Assembly (NCBI GenBank): GCA_033439295.1
Contig: JAVTLE010000007.1
Coordinates: forward strand, 1,922,001 to 1,986,000
DNA: 64,000 nucleotides
Reading direction: 5' to 3'
DNA from: Deuterostichococcus epilithicus
Lineage: Eukaryota; Chlorophyta; Trebouxiophyceae; Prasiolales; Stichococcaceae
Below, piece after piece: positions 44,921 through 56,044 of this stretch. The translations under genes were made by a program, and so were the position numbers. The notes below the pieces were generated by a model, which ran no database searches, was not told where the DNA came from, and saw only the letters and a program-made list of their open reading frames with translations. Every line of letters starts with the position of its first letter. Within the stretch, counting starts at the first letter, position 1.

Positions 44921-47900
44921 TCAGAGGTCTGCAAGGGGCACGTCGCTCTCGGTGCGCTCCGCCAGCAACTTGACGCGCACAGCGCCTCGGTCCCACTCCT
45001 CGCGCCCCACCATCACCAGCCTCGCCGCGGAGCACCTGCCGTTTTAGGGTCTGGGTTCAGGGTTTGGGCGACAGGCACGCCTCTGACCAGCTGACGGGTG
45101 CACCCCACTTGCAACCCTTCGTCTGGCGACATCCCAGGGCAGGGGACGGCTCTACTTCGGCGCTCGACCTGCGCAGATGAGGCACACACATGCCGCGGCG
45201 GCAGTGCCGTCCTGCCACCGTCTCACCCCCGCACCCCGGCACCCGCCCTTTGGTGCTACGGGTGTCAGAGATGTTTGCGAGCTGCTCGCGGGACTTCGGC
45301 GAGTCACCCTAATCAAAATGCGCCGTCTGTGTGCTGGATAGTGTGTGCAGCGGCGCGCACCGCTCGGCCTGCTTGAAGACCCACTTCATCTTCTTGGCCT
45401 GCAGCACCAGGTCGACGCGGCGCCCGGCGGCCCGCAGCCTGGCAGCCACGCCGCACGCTTCCGGCCGCAGCGACTCGTCCATGGCCACCACCATGTCGTC
45501 CACCTGCGCCGGGGGGTGAACCGGCTTTAAAATGTTCACGATTCCGATCCGCAGGATGGTTCAGACGTTACGGTTTGGAAGTCGGGCTGCAGTGCCTCAT
45601 CCGTGGCCCCAGCCTCTTCGTCCACCTGAAATTGTCCGCCTGAGCAGACGGTGATGGCAGGACTTCGAAGGATGAGAGGGGATATAGGTGGCGCTGCAGC
45701 CGGAGACGGCTCAACAGATGCCAGCCCGCAAGGGCGGTAAGGGCGCGAGCCTCGTGCTGCAGGTGCGGCAGGAGGCTGGCCCAATGGCGAGCCTCAACAG
45801 AGAGAGGCACCCCGATGCTCAGATGCAGGTGGGTCCGCAGCATGGTATGTGCACCTCGTGCCGCAGGTCTGGCAGGAGGCTGGGCTCTATGTACGCGACT
45901 CCAGGATGAGGGCGTTGCCGCAGCCGGAGGCGGCTCAACAGATGCCAAGCCGGCAGAGCAGTAAGGGGGCAAACCTCGTGCTGCAGGCCTGGCAGGAGGT
46001 TGCGCTCCGCGAGCAGTTCCAGGATGACGGCGTCGCCGAAGCCGAAGCCGGCGCACGGCTGCGCCTCGCCGCCAAATGTCGCCAGCAGCTGGTCGTAGCG
46101 GCCGCCGCCGGCGATCGCGCGCAGCTGCCCCTGTCGGTCGAAGGCCTCGAAAACAACGCCTGCGGCGCGCAGGCAGCCAGGAAGCGCGTCAGGGACGGCC
46201 GGGGCTCTGCCGCATCGGCTTGGCGCCTCCGAGATGCTGTTGTGCTGCTGACACGGAGGGCAGGCATGGGGGCTGGCTGCCAGAGGATCGGCGGCCCTTC
46301 AGATGCCAGCAACTTCAGCATATGCAGCAGCGGTGCAGGTGCAAGGGCAGTCAGCCACGTGCACAAGGCAGCTGCAGGAACCGCATCCACGAAAGCGCGC
46401 GCTTGCCTGTGTAGTAGGCCAGGCCACGCATGATGGAGGCGTCAAAGACCAGCCAGTCGGCGCAGCCGTAGGCTTCGAGCAACTGAAACAGCCGCTGCAG
46501 CTCCTGTGCCGTCTGCGCCCGCACCCACAAGTACTCTTGTCAGGACACCGGCCTGATTGAACGTGATCGTGCAATTTGTCGGTTGCCGGTCCCAGTGACT
46601 CGATTGGCCGAACGACTTGTGCAGACACGGGTCAGAGGCTTGTCTTAGAGGATAGTTTGAGCTCCGTTTGAACTCTGTGAGGCATCAGTGCCACCGCCGT
46701 CGCCGCCGCCGTCAAAGCCCGTGAAGTCCGTGAAGCTAGGCTGGGCGGGAGCCTGGCAGGTTGCGGCGCACCTCGCTGTTGTCGCCTAGCAGGCGGCTGA
46801 GGTCGGCCACGTCTGTCAGCTTGACCACCTCAAAAATGGCTGCAATGGCGTCCGCTCCGACCTCAAGCTTCTCCAGCTCTGCTGCCACCTGCAGAGCAGG
46901 AAGTTCCGGGGACTTTCTCAAGCTTGCCGGAGGGTTTCCTGTGCGAGCAGCTAGCTACAAAAGCGCACTAGGGCGGGGTTGCATAGCACGACACGGTGCA
47001 TTTGAACATGGGTAGTCTGCAGAGATAGGCGCAGGTTCGAAAGGGCGCACGCCTTCTCCTCGCCGATCTTGTCGAGCTTGTCAACAACGACGCACACCGG
47101 GCTGAAGGCCTCCGCGGGCACGCCGTTCTGCAGCAGCACCTGCTGCATGACCTTGCGGCTGGAGATCTGCAGCCACAGCGCCGTTTTATCAAGAGCTCAA
47201 GCGGTCAAACGTTTGTTTCCTTTTGAATTTCTCTTGTGCTCGAGACAGCTGGCATCTGCGGGCATGTGGTGGCACCAGGGGGCCTCCCAGCCGCCTAGTT
47301 CGCCAGAGGCTTCTGGCCGTGAAGGAATGCAACGCAGACCAGAGTTTCACTTGCCTTGATGCCGACATCATGGGCCCCGAGGCCGGCCGCCTTGAAGAAG
47401 GTGACCAGCGCCGCCAGCAGCTCCGCCTCCGCCTCGATGCCGGCAACGCCGATGATGTCCAGGTTCCACTGCCTGGGGGGCAGGGGCCGGGGTTTAGCGG
47501 GGTGTGCCGTCATCCAGCAGAGCTTCCGAAAGCTTCAAGCCGGCGAAGCCGTGGAAGGGAGCGGCCTTGGGGTCAGCCGCAGCTGCGGATCGTCCCTGTG
47601 CATGCCATGGCGTGCATGTCGACATTCCACGACACGCCAGCGCAGGTGTGCGGCACAGGCCCGGCAGGTGCGCTCACCAGTGCACTCTCCTGCGGCCCCG
47701 CGTCGCCCGCTCATACCGCCAGCACTGCCCGATCTGCATGGCAGCATTGGCTCAGGCATAAGCCGGTGCCCCAGTCGGCATGCCATACGCCGCCAGAAGC
47801 GGCGATGCAACTTGACGCTGCCCCCATCACAGTCATGAAGCACCGGCAATCATGAACCACTGATGGCGTGTCGAGCATGAACAAATTGCAAGAATACGCA

Positions 47901-49198
47901 GCGGCGGGCCGTTACCTGCGACCACTTTGCCGGCAGCTGAAGAGCCTTGCCCTTCTGCAGGGCCAGGCGCGCCAGACTGGGCGTCAGTTCAGGCCGCAGC
48001 GCCACTCGCCGCCCGCCCTTGTCCTGCGCTCCAGACATAGACATCACTCGTCCTTGCTGTTGCATCCAGGATCCGCTGTCAGCACTGTGCCTCACTGCGA
48101 TCCTGTGCAGTGCTGTTTACTGGCGTTGGCACCCACATGGCAGCAAAGTGCACAGGTGCAGTGGTATGCAGTTCTTGTCTCCCTGACTTGATTTCACCAT
48201 CTGCCATGCCTTCGCATGCCATGCAGCCTCCAGTGCCTGCTCTGGCTCTGACTTCCAGTCCATTCATATACCCCATACGGTTTCCCTTGCAGCATCCGCT
48301 ATCTCCTGCTGTTTCCGCCAGAACTTGGATAGCTGGTCGACGATCTCCTCGCCGCCCTGCTTGTTTCCCTGACCTGCCACGCCTTTGCAGGGCATGCAGC
48401 CCGGTGCAGTCCCCCATTTCGCGTCCTAACGTACACTCCGCTCCACTCCCCACAACTTGCCACTGCGAGCTCCACTCATCTGCTCGTTGTGTCACCCACC
48501 TCAAAATTGTACAGCTGGTCGACGATCTCCTCGCCGGCCTTGCGCGTAAACAGCTCCTCAGACTCCAGCACAGGCCCCTCCACCATCTCGAAGCCGAACT
48601 GCTCACCGACGGTGGACCACAGGCTGAACAGCCACTTGCGCACGCGCATGTCCTCCGGCAGAAAGTCCTTGGTGCCTGCGGCGTGGTGCCCGAGTTTGTG
48701 TCATGTTGGGAGGCATCGCCGCGCCGATCAGCAATGGGGCCAGCGTAAGAGTGTTTGTGGTGCGATGCTGCAGCGCATCAGGGCCATCGCCTCAAAAGCA
48801 TGAGAGGGCTGCGGATGCGTCCGCGGGCGGCCGGCACCTGGCAGGGAGTTGAGGTTGATCAGCTGCTTCTGCTGCTGCTGCGACGCAGGCGGGCCGCTGG
48901 CCGCTGCCTTTCTGCCACCCTGCAGCATTGCGACGTACAAGATCAGCACCGGCATACTCTCATGCGTTCGTAGCAAGAGATGTGGCGCATGACGGCAATC
49001 GGCCTGCAGCGCCACCTGTTTCGGCTGGGTGTCCGCAGGCGGCGACACCGCTGCGGATGTGGCGAGATCTCGCGTCGCCCGCCGGGGCTGCGGGGCGCAT
49101 GATCTGGCGCCGACCTGGGCGGGGCACAGGTGCAGCTGCTGCCAGCCGGCACTGTGCCGCAGCGCCCGCAGCTTCCAGCCTCGACAGAGCCACGGCAT
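44921..49198 (-). CDS. hisS: Histidyl-tRNA synthetase, organellar type, 500 aa
   Basis: A class II synthetase that charges tRNA-His, probably in plastid and/or mitochondria given its presequence ([19 protein letters not shown] and a following Arg/Ser/Ala region). Twelve exons sum to 501 codons: 49198-49016, 48919-48838, 48675-48500, 48023-47916, 47733-47678, 47472-47355, 47166-47053, 46888-46772, 46512-46407, 46159-45975, 45503-45361, 45035-44921. Motifs: [44 protein letters not shown] (motif 2), [53 protein letters not shown] with [21 protein letters not shown] (motif 3 region), and an anticodon domain ([28 protein letters not shown]). Donors after 46407, 47053 and 47355 are GC. The RRREHYQWN text of homologues reads RRRVHWQWN across a splice, so that junction deserves RNA support. 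Confidence 0.95.
45036..45070 (-). repeat. CCCTAAA-like motif forming the 3' end of the last HisRS intron
   Basis: Read on the gene's strand, degenerate telomere-type units (CCAAACCCTGAACCCAGACCC then TAAAA, in separate units) run to within about ten bases of the acceptor at 45036. They take the place of an ordinary pyrimidine tract. Confidence 0.7.
45689..45974 (-). repeat. Tandem decayed copies of a HisRS exon-intron boundary
   Basis: The end of the exon 46159-45975 plus the start of the following intron recurs at about 45850-45927 and 45689-45800, with scattered substitutions and length changes. The shared cores are the Leu-Pro-x-Leu-Gln-His-Glu coding end and an intron stretch with GGCTCAACAGATGCCA. 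The copies lie inside the intron and are not needed for the protein. Confidence 0.8.
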
Positions 49199-49726
49199 TG
49201 CGGCCAAGCTTGTCGAGCGGTCTCTCTACCAGGCAGTTAATTTTAGACACAACCAACCGACAGTGGCTGTGGCTGTGGTGGGCGGCTGCACCTCGAGAAA
49301 AACTTTCCCTGTTGGCCACCAGCTGCAACCACTCGCGTGTGCAGCCTGTAAAACAGACCACCTGGGATCAAGCCACAGGCGGCGATCACACCATTTTGTT
49401 TGGATGCAACTGTGCGACAGGAGGGCTGCACCAATCCTGATGTGAAGATGTTGCTGACATGCTGCCGCTCTGCTGAGCTGGATCGACGTGGCGCCCTGGC
49501 TTCCTTGTTGCAATCCAAGCACTGTGCGCCTGCAGAGCTAAGTTCACGTCTGTCCACAGCTTGTTCCAGGTGGCGATGAGAGCGCTGCTGAGCCAGAGTC
49601 GTGCATTGGCTTGCCGGGCTCGCACTTGCACTCAGCCTGCGGTTGTTTGTGGGTTATCGCAGCAACCCAGGCGCCGAGTCCAGCCTCTGGTAAATTCTTC
49701 TAGCTTCCTCATGTTAGAAACAATGC
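49199..49726. promoter_or_regulatory. Divergent intergenic region between HisRS and aminopeptidase P
   Basis: About 530 bases lie between outward-facing ATGs. It likely holds both promoters; no element could be named. Confidence 0.4.
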
Positions 49727-52700
49727 ATGTCTGATTCGCACTCTCCTGCAGCTGCATCTTTGCGAAGGTGTCTTTGCACGATGACTAAGATGTTCATGCA
49801 TGTGCAGGGCAATCAGCAGGCCTTGCCTCGCAACCTCAGCCTCGGCGTTGTGAGCAGCAGCACCCCGAAAATCCCATCGAGGGCGATCACGGCCATGGCT
49901 GGCGGCAACGGCACCAATGGCTCGGCGCCGTCAGACTCCAAGCTGGTGGCGCTGCGCGAGGCCATGGCCGCTGCAGACAGCGGCAACGGCGTGCACGCCT
50001 ACATCGTCCCCTCTGAGGACCCCCACATGGCAAGTCCCTCATTGGTTCTCGCACACAGTCCACAAATACAGGGGGGCTGGGAGTCAAGCATCACTGTTTG
50101 CATCTGGCCATTGCAAGAGCTCTTTGGGCCTGACCGCTTCTGCTCGCTACACGCAGAGCGAGTATGCGCCGGCGCACCAGGAGCGTCGACACTACATCTC
50201 CAACTTCACTGGCTCGGCCGGAACGGCACTGGTCACCACCGACCAGGCGCTGCTCTGGACCGACGGCCGCTACTTCCTGCAGGTGCCTACATATTTCACT
50301 TGTCGCACAACCAGGTCGCGAAGACTCCTGTACCAGGCGCAAGCCAACGGCACAAGATCCACTTTGCTCATGGGCACCTGGTGCTGGCACGCGCGCGCTC
50401 GGGTTTAGAGCGCTCCAGCACAACAGGCAGGACTGCGCATGTCTTGCCCCCAGCGCCTGAAGGTGCACACCGACGCCACGTTGCGGATACTTGGCAAACC
50501 TGTTGCGAACACCACACCCTGCAGGCGGAGACGGAGCTGGGCCCTGAGTGGACGCTGCAGAAGGCGGATACCCCGGGGGTGCCCGACCTGCCGAGCTGGC
50601 TGGCCAAGAACCTGCCGGCCGGCAGCCGCGTGGGCGTCGACCCGTTCCTGCACACCATCGACGGCGCGCGCAAGCTGCAGAAGGCGCTGGACGATGCCGG
50701 GCTCAAGATGGTTCCCGTTTTTGGCGGCAATCTTGTGGACGGCGTCTGGTCCGGCCGCCCGCAGGCGCCCCAGGTACGTCAAATTCGTTGTGTCGAAGAT
50801 CTACAAGTTGGGGTCTGCAGAAACGTGGGTACGATCTGCCATTCGAGGAACTCCTGGGGCGTTGTTCCTTTGGATACGAGCGAGCCCATGCATGGGTACT
50901 GCAGCCGACTTGTTTACCTGGGACTGGCAACCTTCGGATGGTGTGACTGCTTGCTGTGGCGTGCAGGCGAAGACGCGCGTGCACCCGACCAAGCTGGCGG
51001 GCGCCAGCGTGCAGGACAAGCTCAAGCTGCTGCGGGCTGACCTCGGAGGTGAGGCTCCCGACGCACGCTTTACATGCTCAGACACCTGTCTCTGGCACTG
51101 TACTGGTTCTCGGCCTGTCGTCTCAGGACCCATCGGCCTCTGGTCTGGCGTGCGGCGCTGACGCGGAGCACGAGGTGGGCGCTGCTGCCGTCGTTCCGCT
51201 GCTGCAGCGTCGGCCGTCAGGATGTACAGCGGAGGGTTTATACAGAAGACAAGGAAAGGACTGAAACGGCAGCCGCGGCTGTTCGAGCCGCAGAGCAGAA
51301 GGTGGGCGCGGTGCTCATTACGGCGCTTGACGAGGTGGCGTGGCTGCTCAACCTGCGGGGCGGCGACGTGGACTACAACCCCGTTTTCATCTCCTACGCC
51401 CTCGTGACGCCCGACACCGCCACCCTGTACGTGGACAGCGCCAAGGTGCGCAGCCCTAAACCCTAAAACCTAACCCCCTGCTCAATCAATGCAATGCCGA
51501 CCAGGCGCTGGTGCCTTTCGACACTGCGACCTCCCATCCAGTTGTCGATGGACCCAATGCCACACACACTGACAAGGCACAAATGGCCTGGACTCTTGCG
51601 GTTGTTGTCATCATGATGGCCCGCTGGAGGCTGCTGTGCACATGAATGGTAGCCGGCTCTTGCATCAAAGTGTTGCCCTCCTTCGGTCGCAGGTGACAAC
51701 GCAGGTGGCAGAGCACCTGGCAGATGCGGCGGTCACGGTGCAGCCGTACGAGAAGGTGCTGGAGGACGTGGCGGCCGCCGCCGAGGCCGGCACCCGCATC
51801 TGGATGGACCCCTCCCAGGTGAGAGCCCGATCCAGTATGCAGTGCTGGATTGCGGCACCACCGGTGGAGGAAAATCATTGGAAGGCCGCGATGCGTGCGC
51901 TCTCACACCCGCTCCTGTCGGTCAGCAACAGCCCAAAGGAGGTGCCAGCAGCCCAGCTGGGAGCAGGGTGGGCATGTACCTGTGCCAGGCGTATGCTTGG
52001 CACGACTTCGAGCCCTCTTTGGCATTTGCAGGGGCATGGTGGGGCTCGCAGGTGCACTGTCAACAGGCGCAGCAGACGCCATGTAGATGGGCTGAGCTGA
52101 AAGTTTCGCTGTGCCAGAAGAGCCACAGAACCTTGGCAGAGCTGTTCGCAGGTCAGCTTTGCGCTGGCGAAGTCGGCCCTGGATGCAGCCAACAAGCGCG
52201 GCACCAAGCGCAAGGCGGGCGGCGACGACGCCCCTGCGCCAGAGCCGGTCCGCAGCTGCCCCTCACGCCTTTCTTGGAAAAGCTCAAGATTCTGCAACCG
52301 CATCCATGCGCTTGCACAGGTCCGGATGAAGACCCGTGCATGGCGAGCTCTGCAAAGCTCAGCTGTGTCTGTGGCGTCGCGTGGCACACAACCCCGAGGC
52401 GGCTGACTGTCATGCCGCCAGACACTCTGCAGCAGGTGTCACATCCATCGCAACCAAGGCGCACCTGCACTGGCGCGCACAGGTGCTGGAGGCGCGGTCG
52501 CCGGTGACGCTGCGCAAGGCCGTCAAGAACGAGGCAGAGCTGGCGGGCATGCGGGAGGCGCACCTGCGCGACGCCGTCGCCATCGTCGAGTTCCTGTCCT
52601 GGCTGGACGCCAAGGCGAGGCGGCTCCCCTCTTCTCCACTGCCCTTCTCCTGCTTTCCCAGAGCCGGGCGAGTGTCGCCGCCTGACACAGAGCAGCGTCT

Positions 52701-55535
52701 GCGCTGAGCTGCCCCACCGGTTCAGTCGGGTCGAGTCCACATCGTTCAACCCGGTAGGAACAAGATGGGCGCTGCGCGTCCATGCCTTTCGGGCTGCCAT
52801 GCTCATACCTGCGCCGGCCCTGCCGCCTGCAGATCGCGGGCGGCGACACAATCACAGAGGTGGAAGTGGACGAGAAGCTGACAGCCCGCCGCGCGGCGCA
52901 GCCTGGCTTCAACGACTGCAGCTTCCCCACCATCGCGGGTGGGCCCGCAGCTCATCGCCTCAGTCGGACGCATCTTCGACTGAGTGTCAGGCTGAGCTGA
53001 GCGCAGCCGCCAGAGTCGCCAGACCCCCCGCTGCGAGAGCGTAGCCGGTGCTGAGGGGGGAGCTGCTGCAGCTACCGCTCTGATTGGGGTCCACAGGCAG
53101 ATGCAGCCTGGTGCAACGCTATCTGTGTTCTGCCCTCTGAGAAGCCCTGACCATACAGCCTTGCCAGTCGTTCCGACGTCGAATTTCTCCCTGTACTGAA
53201 AGATCTGCCGCCGCCCGTGCGCAGGCGCGGGCCCGAACGGCGCCATCATCCACTACCGGGCGGCGGCAGCCACCTGCGGCACCGTGGACGCCGGCACGCA
53301 CCTGCTCATTGACAGCGGCGGCCAGTACGACTGCGGCACCACCGACATCAGTGCGCCTCCTTGACGACGCACCATGCTCTGTGATGCAAGAGGCGGCCTC
53401 GACATCGCTGCGCACCGACTGCAAAGTCTCCCATTTCCTGAAACATTCCTGCCTGTCGGGGCGCGCTCGGCCGCGTGAGATGCTCCAAAACGATGAGACG
53501 TGTGCGCTGAGCTCGGTGGTGCCATCCGTGCAGCCCGGACGATGCACTTTGGGGAGCCGACAGCGCACCAGAAGCGCTGTTTCAGCCGAGTGCTGCAGGG
53601 CCATATCGCCCTCGACTCGTGCGCGGTCCACCCTTGTCACTCGCCCGTTCCGCCAACAACAATTTGCATGATTGATCAAGCGCCAGCTCCGTCTGCTGCT
53701 GCACACGCATTCGATGGTGCGTCCTGTTCAGACGAGGGCATCTCGCATTCGATGGTGCGTCCTGTTCAGACGAGGGCATCTCGTGCTATCCGGGCAAGTG
53801 ATAGTGAAGTCCTCGACTCGCGTGTCCCATTCACGTCCTCAGCACATCCCAGCCCCGGCCTCCGGCCTGACGCGAACTGTGATTTGTTGGCACACAGCGC
53901 GGTGTTCCCGCCGGGCACCCCCGGGCTGGCGCTGGACACATTGGCACGCAAGGGGCTGTGGGCGGACGGCCTGGACTACCGCCACGGCACAGGGCACGGC
54001 GTCGGCGCCGCGCTCAACGTGCACGAGGGCCCCCACTCCATCAGCAAGCGGTGCGTGACTTTGCTCGCGGACGCCGCACCTCCTCGTGCCGGGGCCCGTC
54101 GGCCTGCGTGTCAGAGTTTTGCTGTGGATGGACTTGGCATTGATGTGTCTGAAGTGTGCCCCACTACTTCTGCGCCCTCTCCCCTCATTGCGCCCGCCGG
54201 CCTGTCGCAGGCAGCTCAAGAGGTCCGAGCTGGAATAGTCGAGGTGTTGCATTGCCTGCTGTTGGTCGCACAAACAGGCAGGTGCCCAGGTCATTCAAGC
54301 ACCATCGAATCTGCGCAGGCGCTGCATCACGCAGCCGCTGCAGGCGGGCATGACGTCAGCCTGATGATCCTGTATCCATCGTGCAGATACCACACCATGC
54401 AGCCGCTGCAGCTAGGCACGGTGCCGAGTTTCGAAACGAAGACCTTTCTTTCGCACAGGTACTACATCACGCAGCCGCTGCAGGCGGGCATGATCGTGTC
54501 TAACGAGCCGGGCTACTACGAGGATGGCAACTTCGGCGTGCGCATCGAGAACCTGCTCATCATCAAACAGGTGCCGCCTGCTGCCACCTCAACGGCCTCG
54601 CGCCCTTGCCACGCACTGCCCGTCTCGTACCTGGGATCTGCAACATGGCATTGCACCTGCGGCGTGTTTTGTCGGTGGGAGGCATCGCCGAGGGCGCAGT
54701 GATAGTGCTGTGTCGCTGGCTGCTGGAGGTTCCTCCACACGCGAGCCAGAGGCGGTGTCATACAATGTCACGAAATCCTGCTGACCAATCTCCTGCGGCC
54801 AGTCACGCTGGAAAAGCTCAGTCCAGTCTCGAAGCACCTTCATTCTGACGCCGCCCTGCTGCAGGCGGACACGCCGCACCAGTTTGGCGGGGAGCCGTTC
54901 CTCAGCTTCGACCGCCTCACGCTGGTGCCGCTGCAGCGCAAGATGCTGGACCTGGAGGTGCTCGATGCCTTCTCCAGCAGCTCCAACACATGCAAACGTC
55001 ACTCCTTTGTGTCAAGGCGCACTTGTGGCACTTGCAGCACCTGTGATCACTGCAGAGTAAGGCCTATATGATCAGCGGCGGTGACGCGCCCAAGGGCGGC
55101 GGCGACCAAAGCAGCTGGGTCTGCGTCAGCGAGCCTGATGGTACAAAAGTTGTCGGCACAGGTGCTGACGGATGCCGAGAAGGCGTGGGTCGATGCATAC
55201 CATGCGGAGGTGTGGGACAAGGTGAGGCTGCAATAGTAGTGCGACCCCTCCCACCAGCCGGAGCTGCGGGGCCGCGCAAGTCCAATGGAAGAATCTGATC
55301 CGTATCTTGGCAGCTGCCGCGTCTGCATAGGCATGCACCGCGCTGCCGCATCTTGTTGCAGCGCCTCACTCCGGCAGCTGACAACGCACACCTTAAAACC
55401 CTCAATGCTCACCAGAAACCAAACTACTACCGTCTGGCACAGGTGTCCCCTCGCCTGGAGGGCAGCGGTGCGCCGCTCGAATGGCTGAAGGCGCACACAC
55501 AGCCGTTGGCAGCTGCTGTGCCTGTGGTTGCTTGA
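49727..55535 (+). CDS. APP1: Xaa-Pro aminopeptidase (aminopeptidase P, APP1/XPNPEP1-like), 697 aa
   Basis: An M24B metallopeptidase that removes N-terminal residues before proline. Sixteen exons sum to 698 codons: 49727-50029, 50157-50282, 50525-50773, 50967-51048, 51294-51445, 51693-51818, 52152-52247, 52483-52614, 52833-52938, 53225-53350, 53534-53618, 53898-54050, 54459-54570, 54865-54957, 55162-55221, 55443-55535. Motifs in order: [77 protein letters not shown] (two metal Asp), [16 protein letters not shown] (His), [20 protein letters not shown] (both Glu). All ligand residues are present. The N-terminus adds about 60 residues with targeting character; a shorter form could start at MAGGNG. 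An insert after [13 protein letters not shown] ([12 protein letters not shown]) is unusual. Donors after 50029 and 52614 are GC. Confidence 0.95.
51454..51477 (+). repeat. CCCTAAA-like motif just after a splice donor
   Basis: Three telomere-type units begin eight bases after the donor of aminopeptidase P exon 5 (51445). Confidence 0.8.
53709..53784 (+). repeat. Near-perfect 38-39 bp tandem duplication in an aminopeptidase P intron
   Basis: The segment from ATTCGATGGTGCGTCCTG to GAGGGCATCTCG occurs twice back to back with no visible difference in the shared part. It lies in the intron 53619-53897 and looks recent. Confidence 0.9.
54321..54420 (+). repeat. Two partial intronic copies of the start of aminopeptidase P exon 13
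   Basis: At 54321-54355 and 54384-54420 the intron repeats the exon start (CATCACGCAGCCGCTGCAGG in the first copy; CATGCAGCCGCTGCAG in the second). Each has an upstream CAG like the real acceptor at 54458. Both are diverged and not in use in the frame-consistent model. Confidence 0.8.
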
Positions 55536-56044
55536 TTCTTCCAATTTTGGGGGCGCTGCTTGTTTGTGGACTGGGCACGTCTTGCGGGTATGAGTAGTGC
55601 AACGGTAGTGGTGGCACCGCTGGCTGACAGACGAGAGACGCAATTCTGCTGCGAAAGTTTTTCGAAGGTGATGTATTGGAGCTTGTCGCAGAATATGAAT
55701 CTGGTGTATCATCAAAGCAAACGATGGGCAATCAAATGCCACAGCAGAGTGATCAGATATGGCCATGGCAATTCTCCAGCGGCATTCTGCGAGCCTTTTT
55801 TCCTAGTGCCGGTGGTCCTGACAGTCAGCTAGAATGTTGGACCACTGCTGCAAGTAATACCGGTCTCAAGTGACTGCACAAATCGACATCAATACTCTGG
55901 CTTCTCCATCCCATGTCTGCAACCCTCGCCAGCCTCCCCCGGTCCCCGTCAACAGCCGGAGCATGAACTTGTGTTTATGCTGCTACGCTCCGATCGTTCT
56001 GATACACGACGAGTGCGTTGTAAATGAGATGTACATACGTGTCG
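55536..56044. other. Convergent intergenic region, no gene seen
   Basis: These are facing 3' ends of aminopeptidase P and the rhodanese gene. Composition is more AT-rich than elsewhere; nothing recognisable is seen. Confidence 0.5.

Noticed and set aside
44715-45094. Plus-strand proline- and arginine-rich frames
   Set aside because: Antisense to the last HisRS exon and its 3' UTR; composition explained by the reverse strand.
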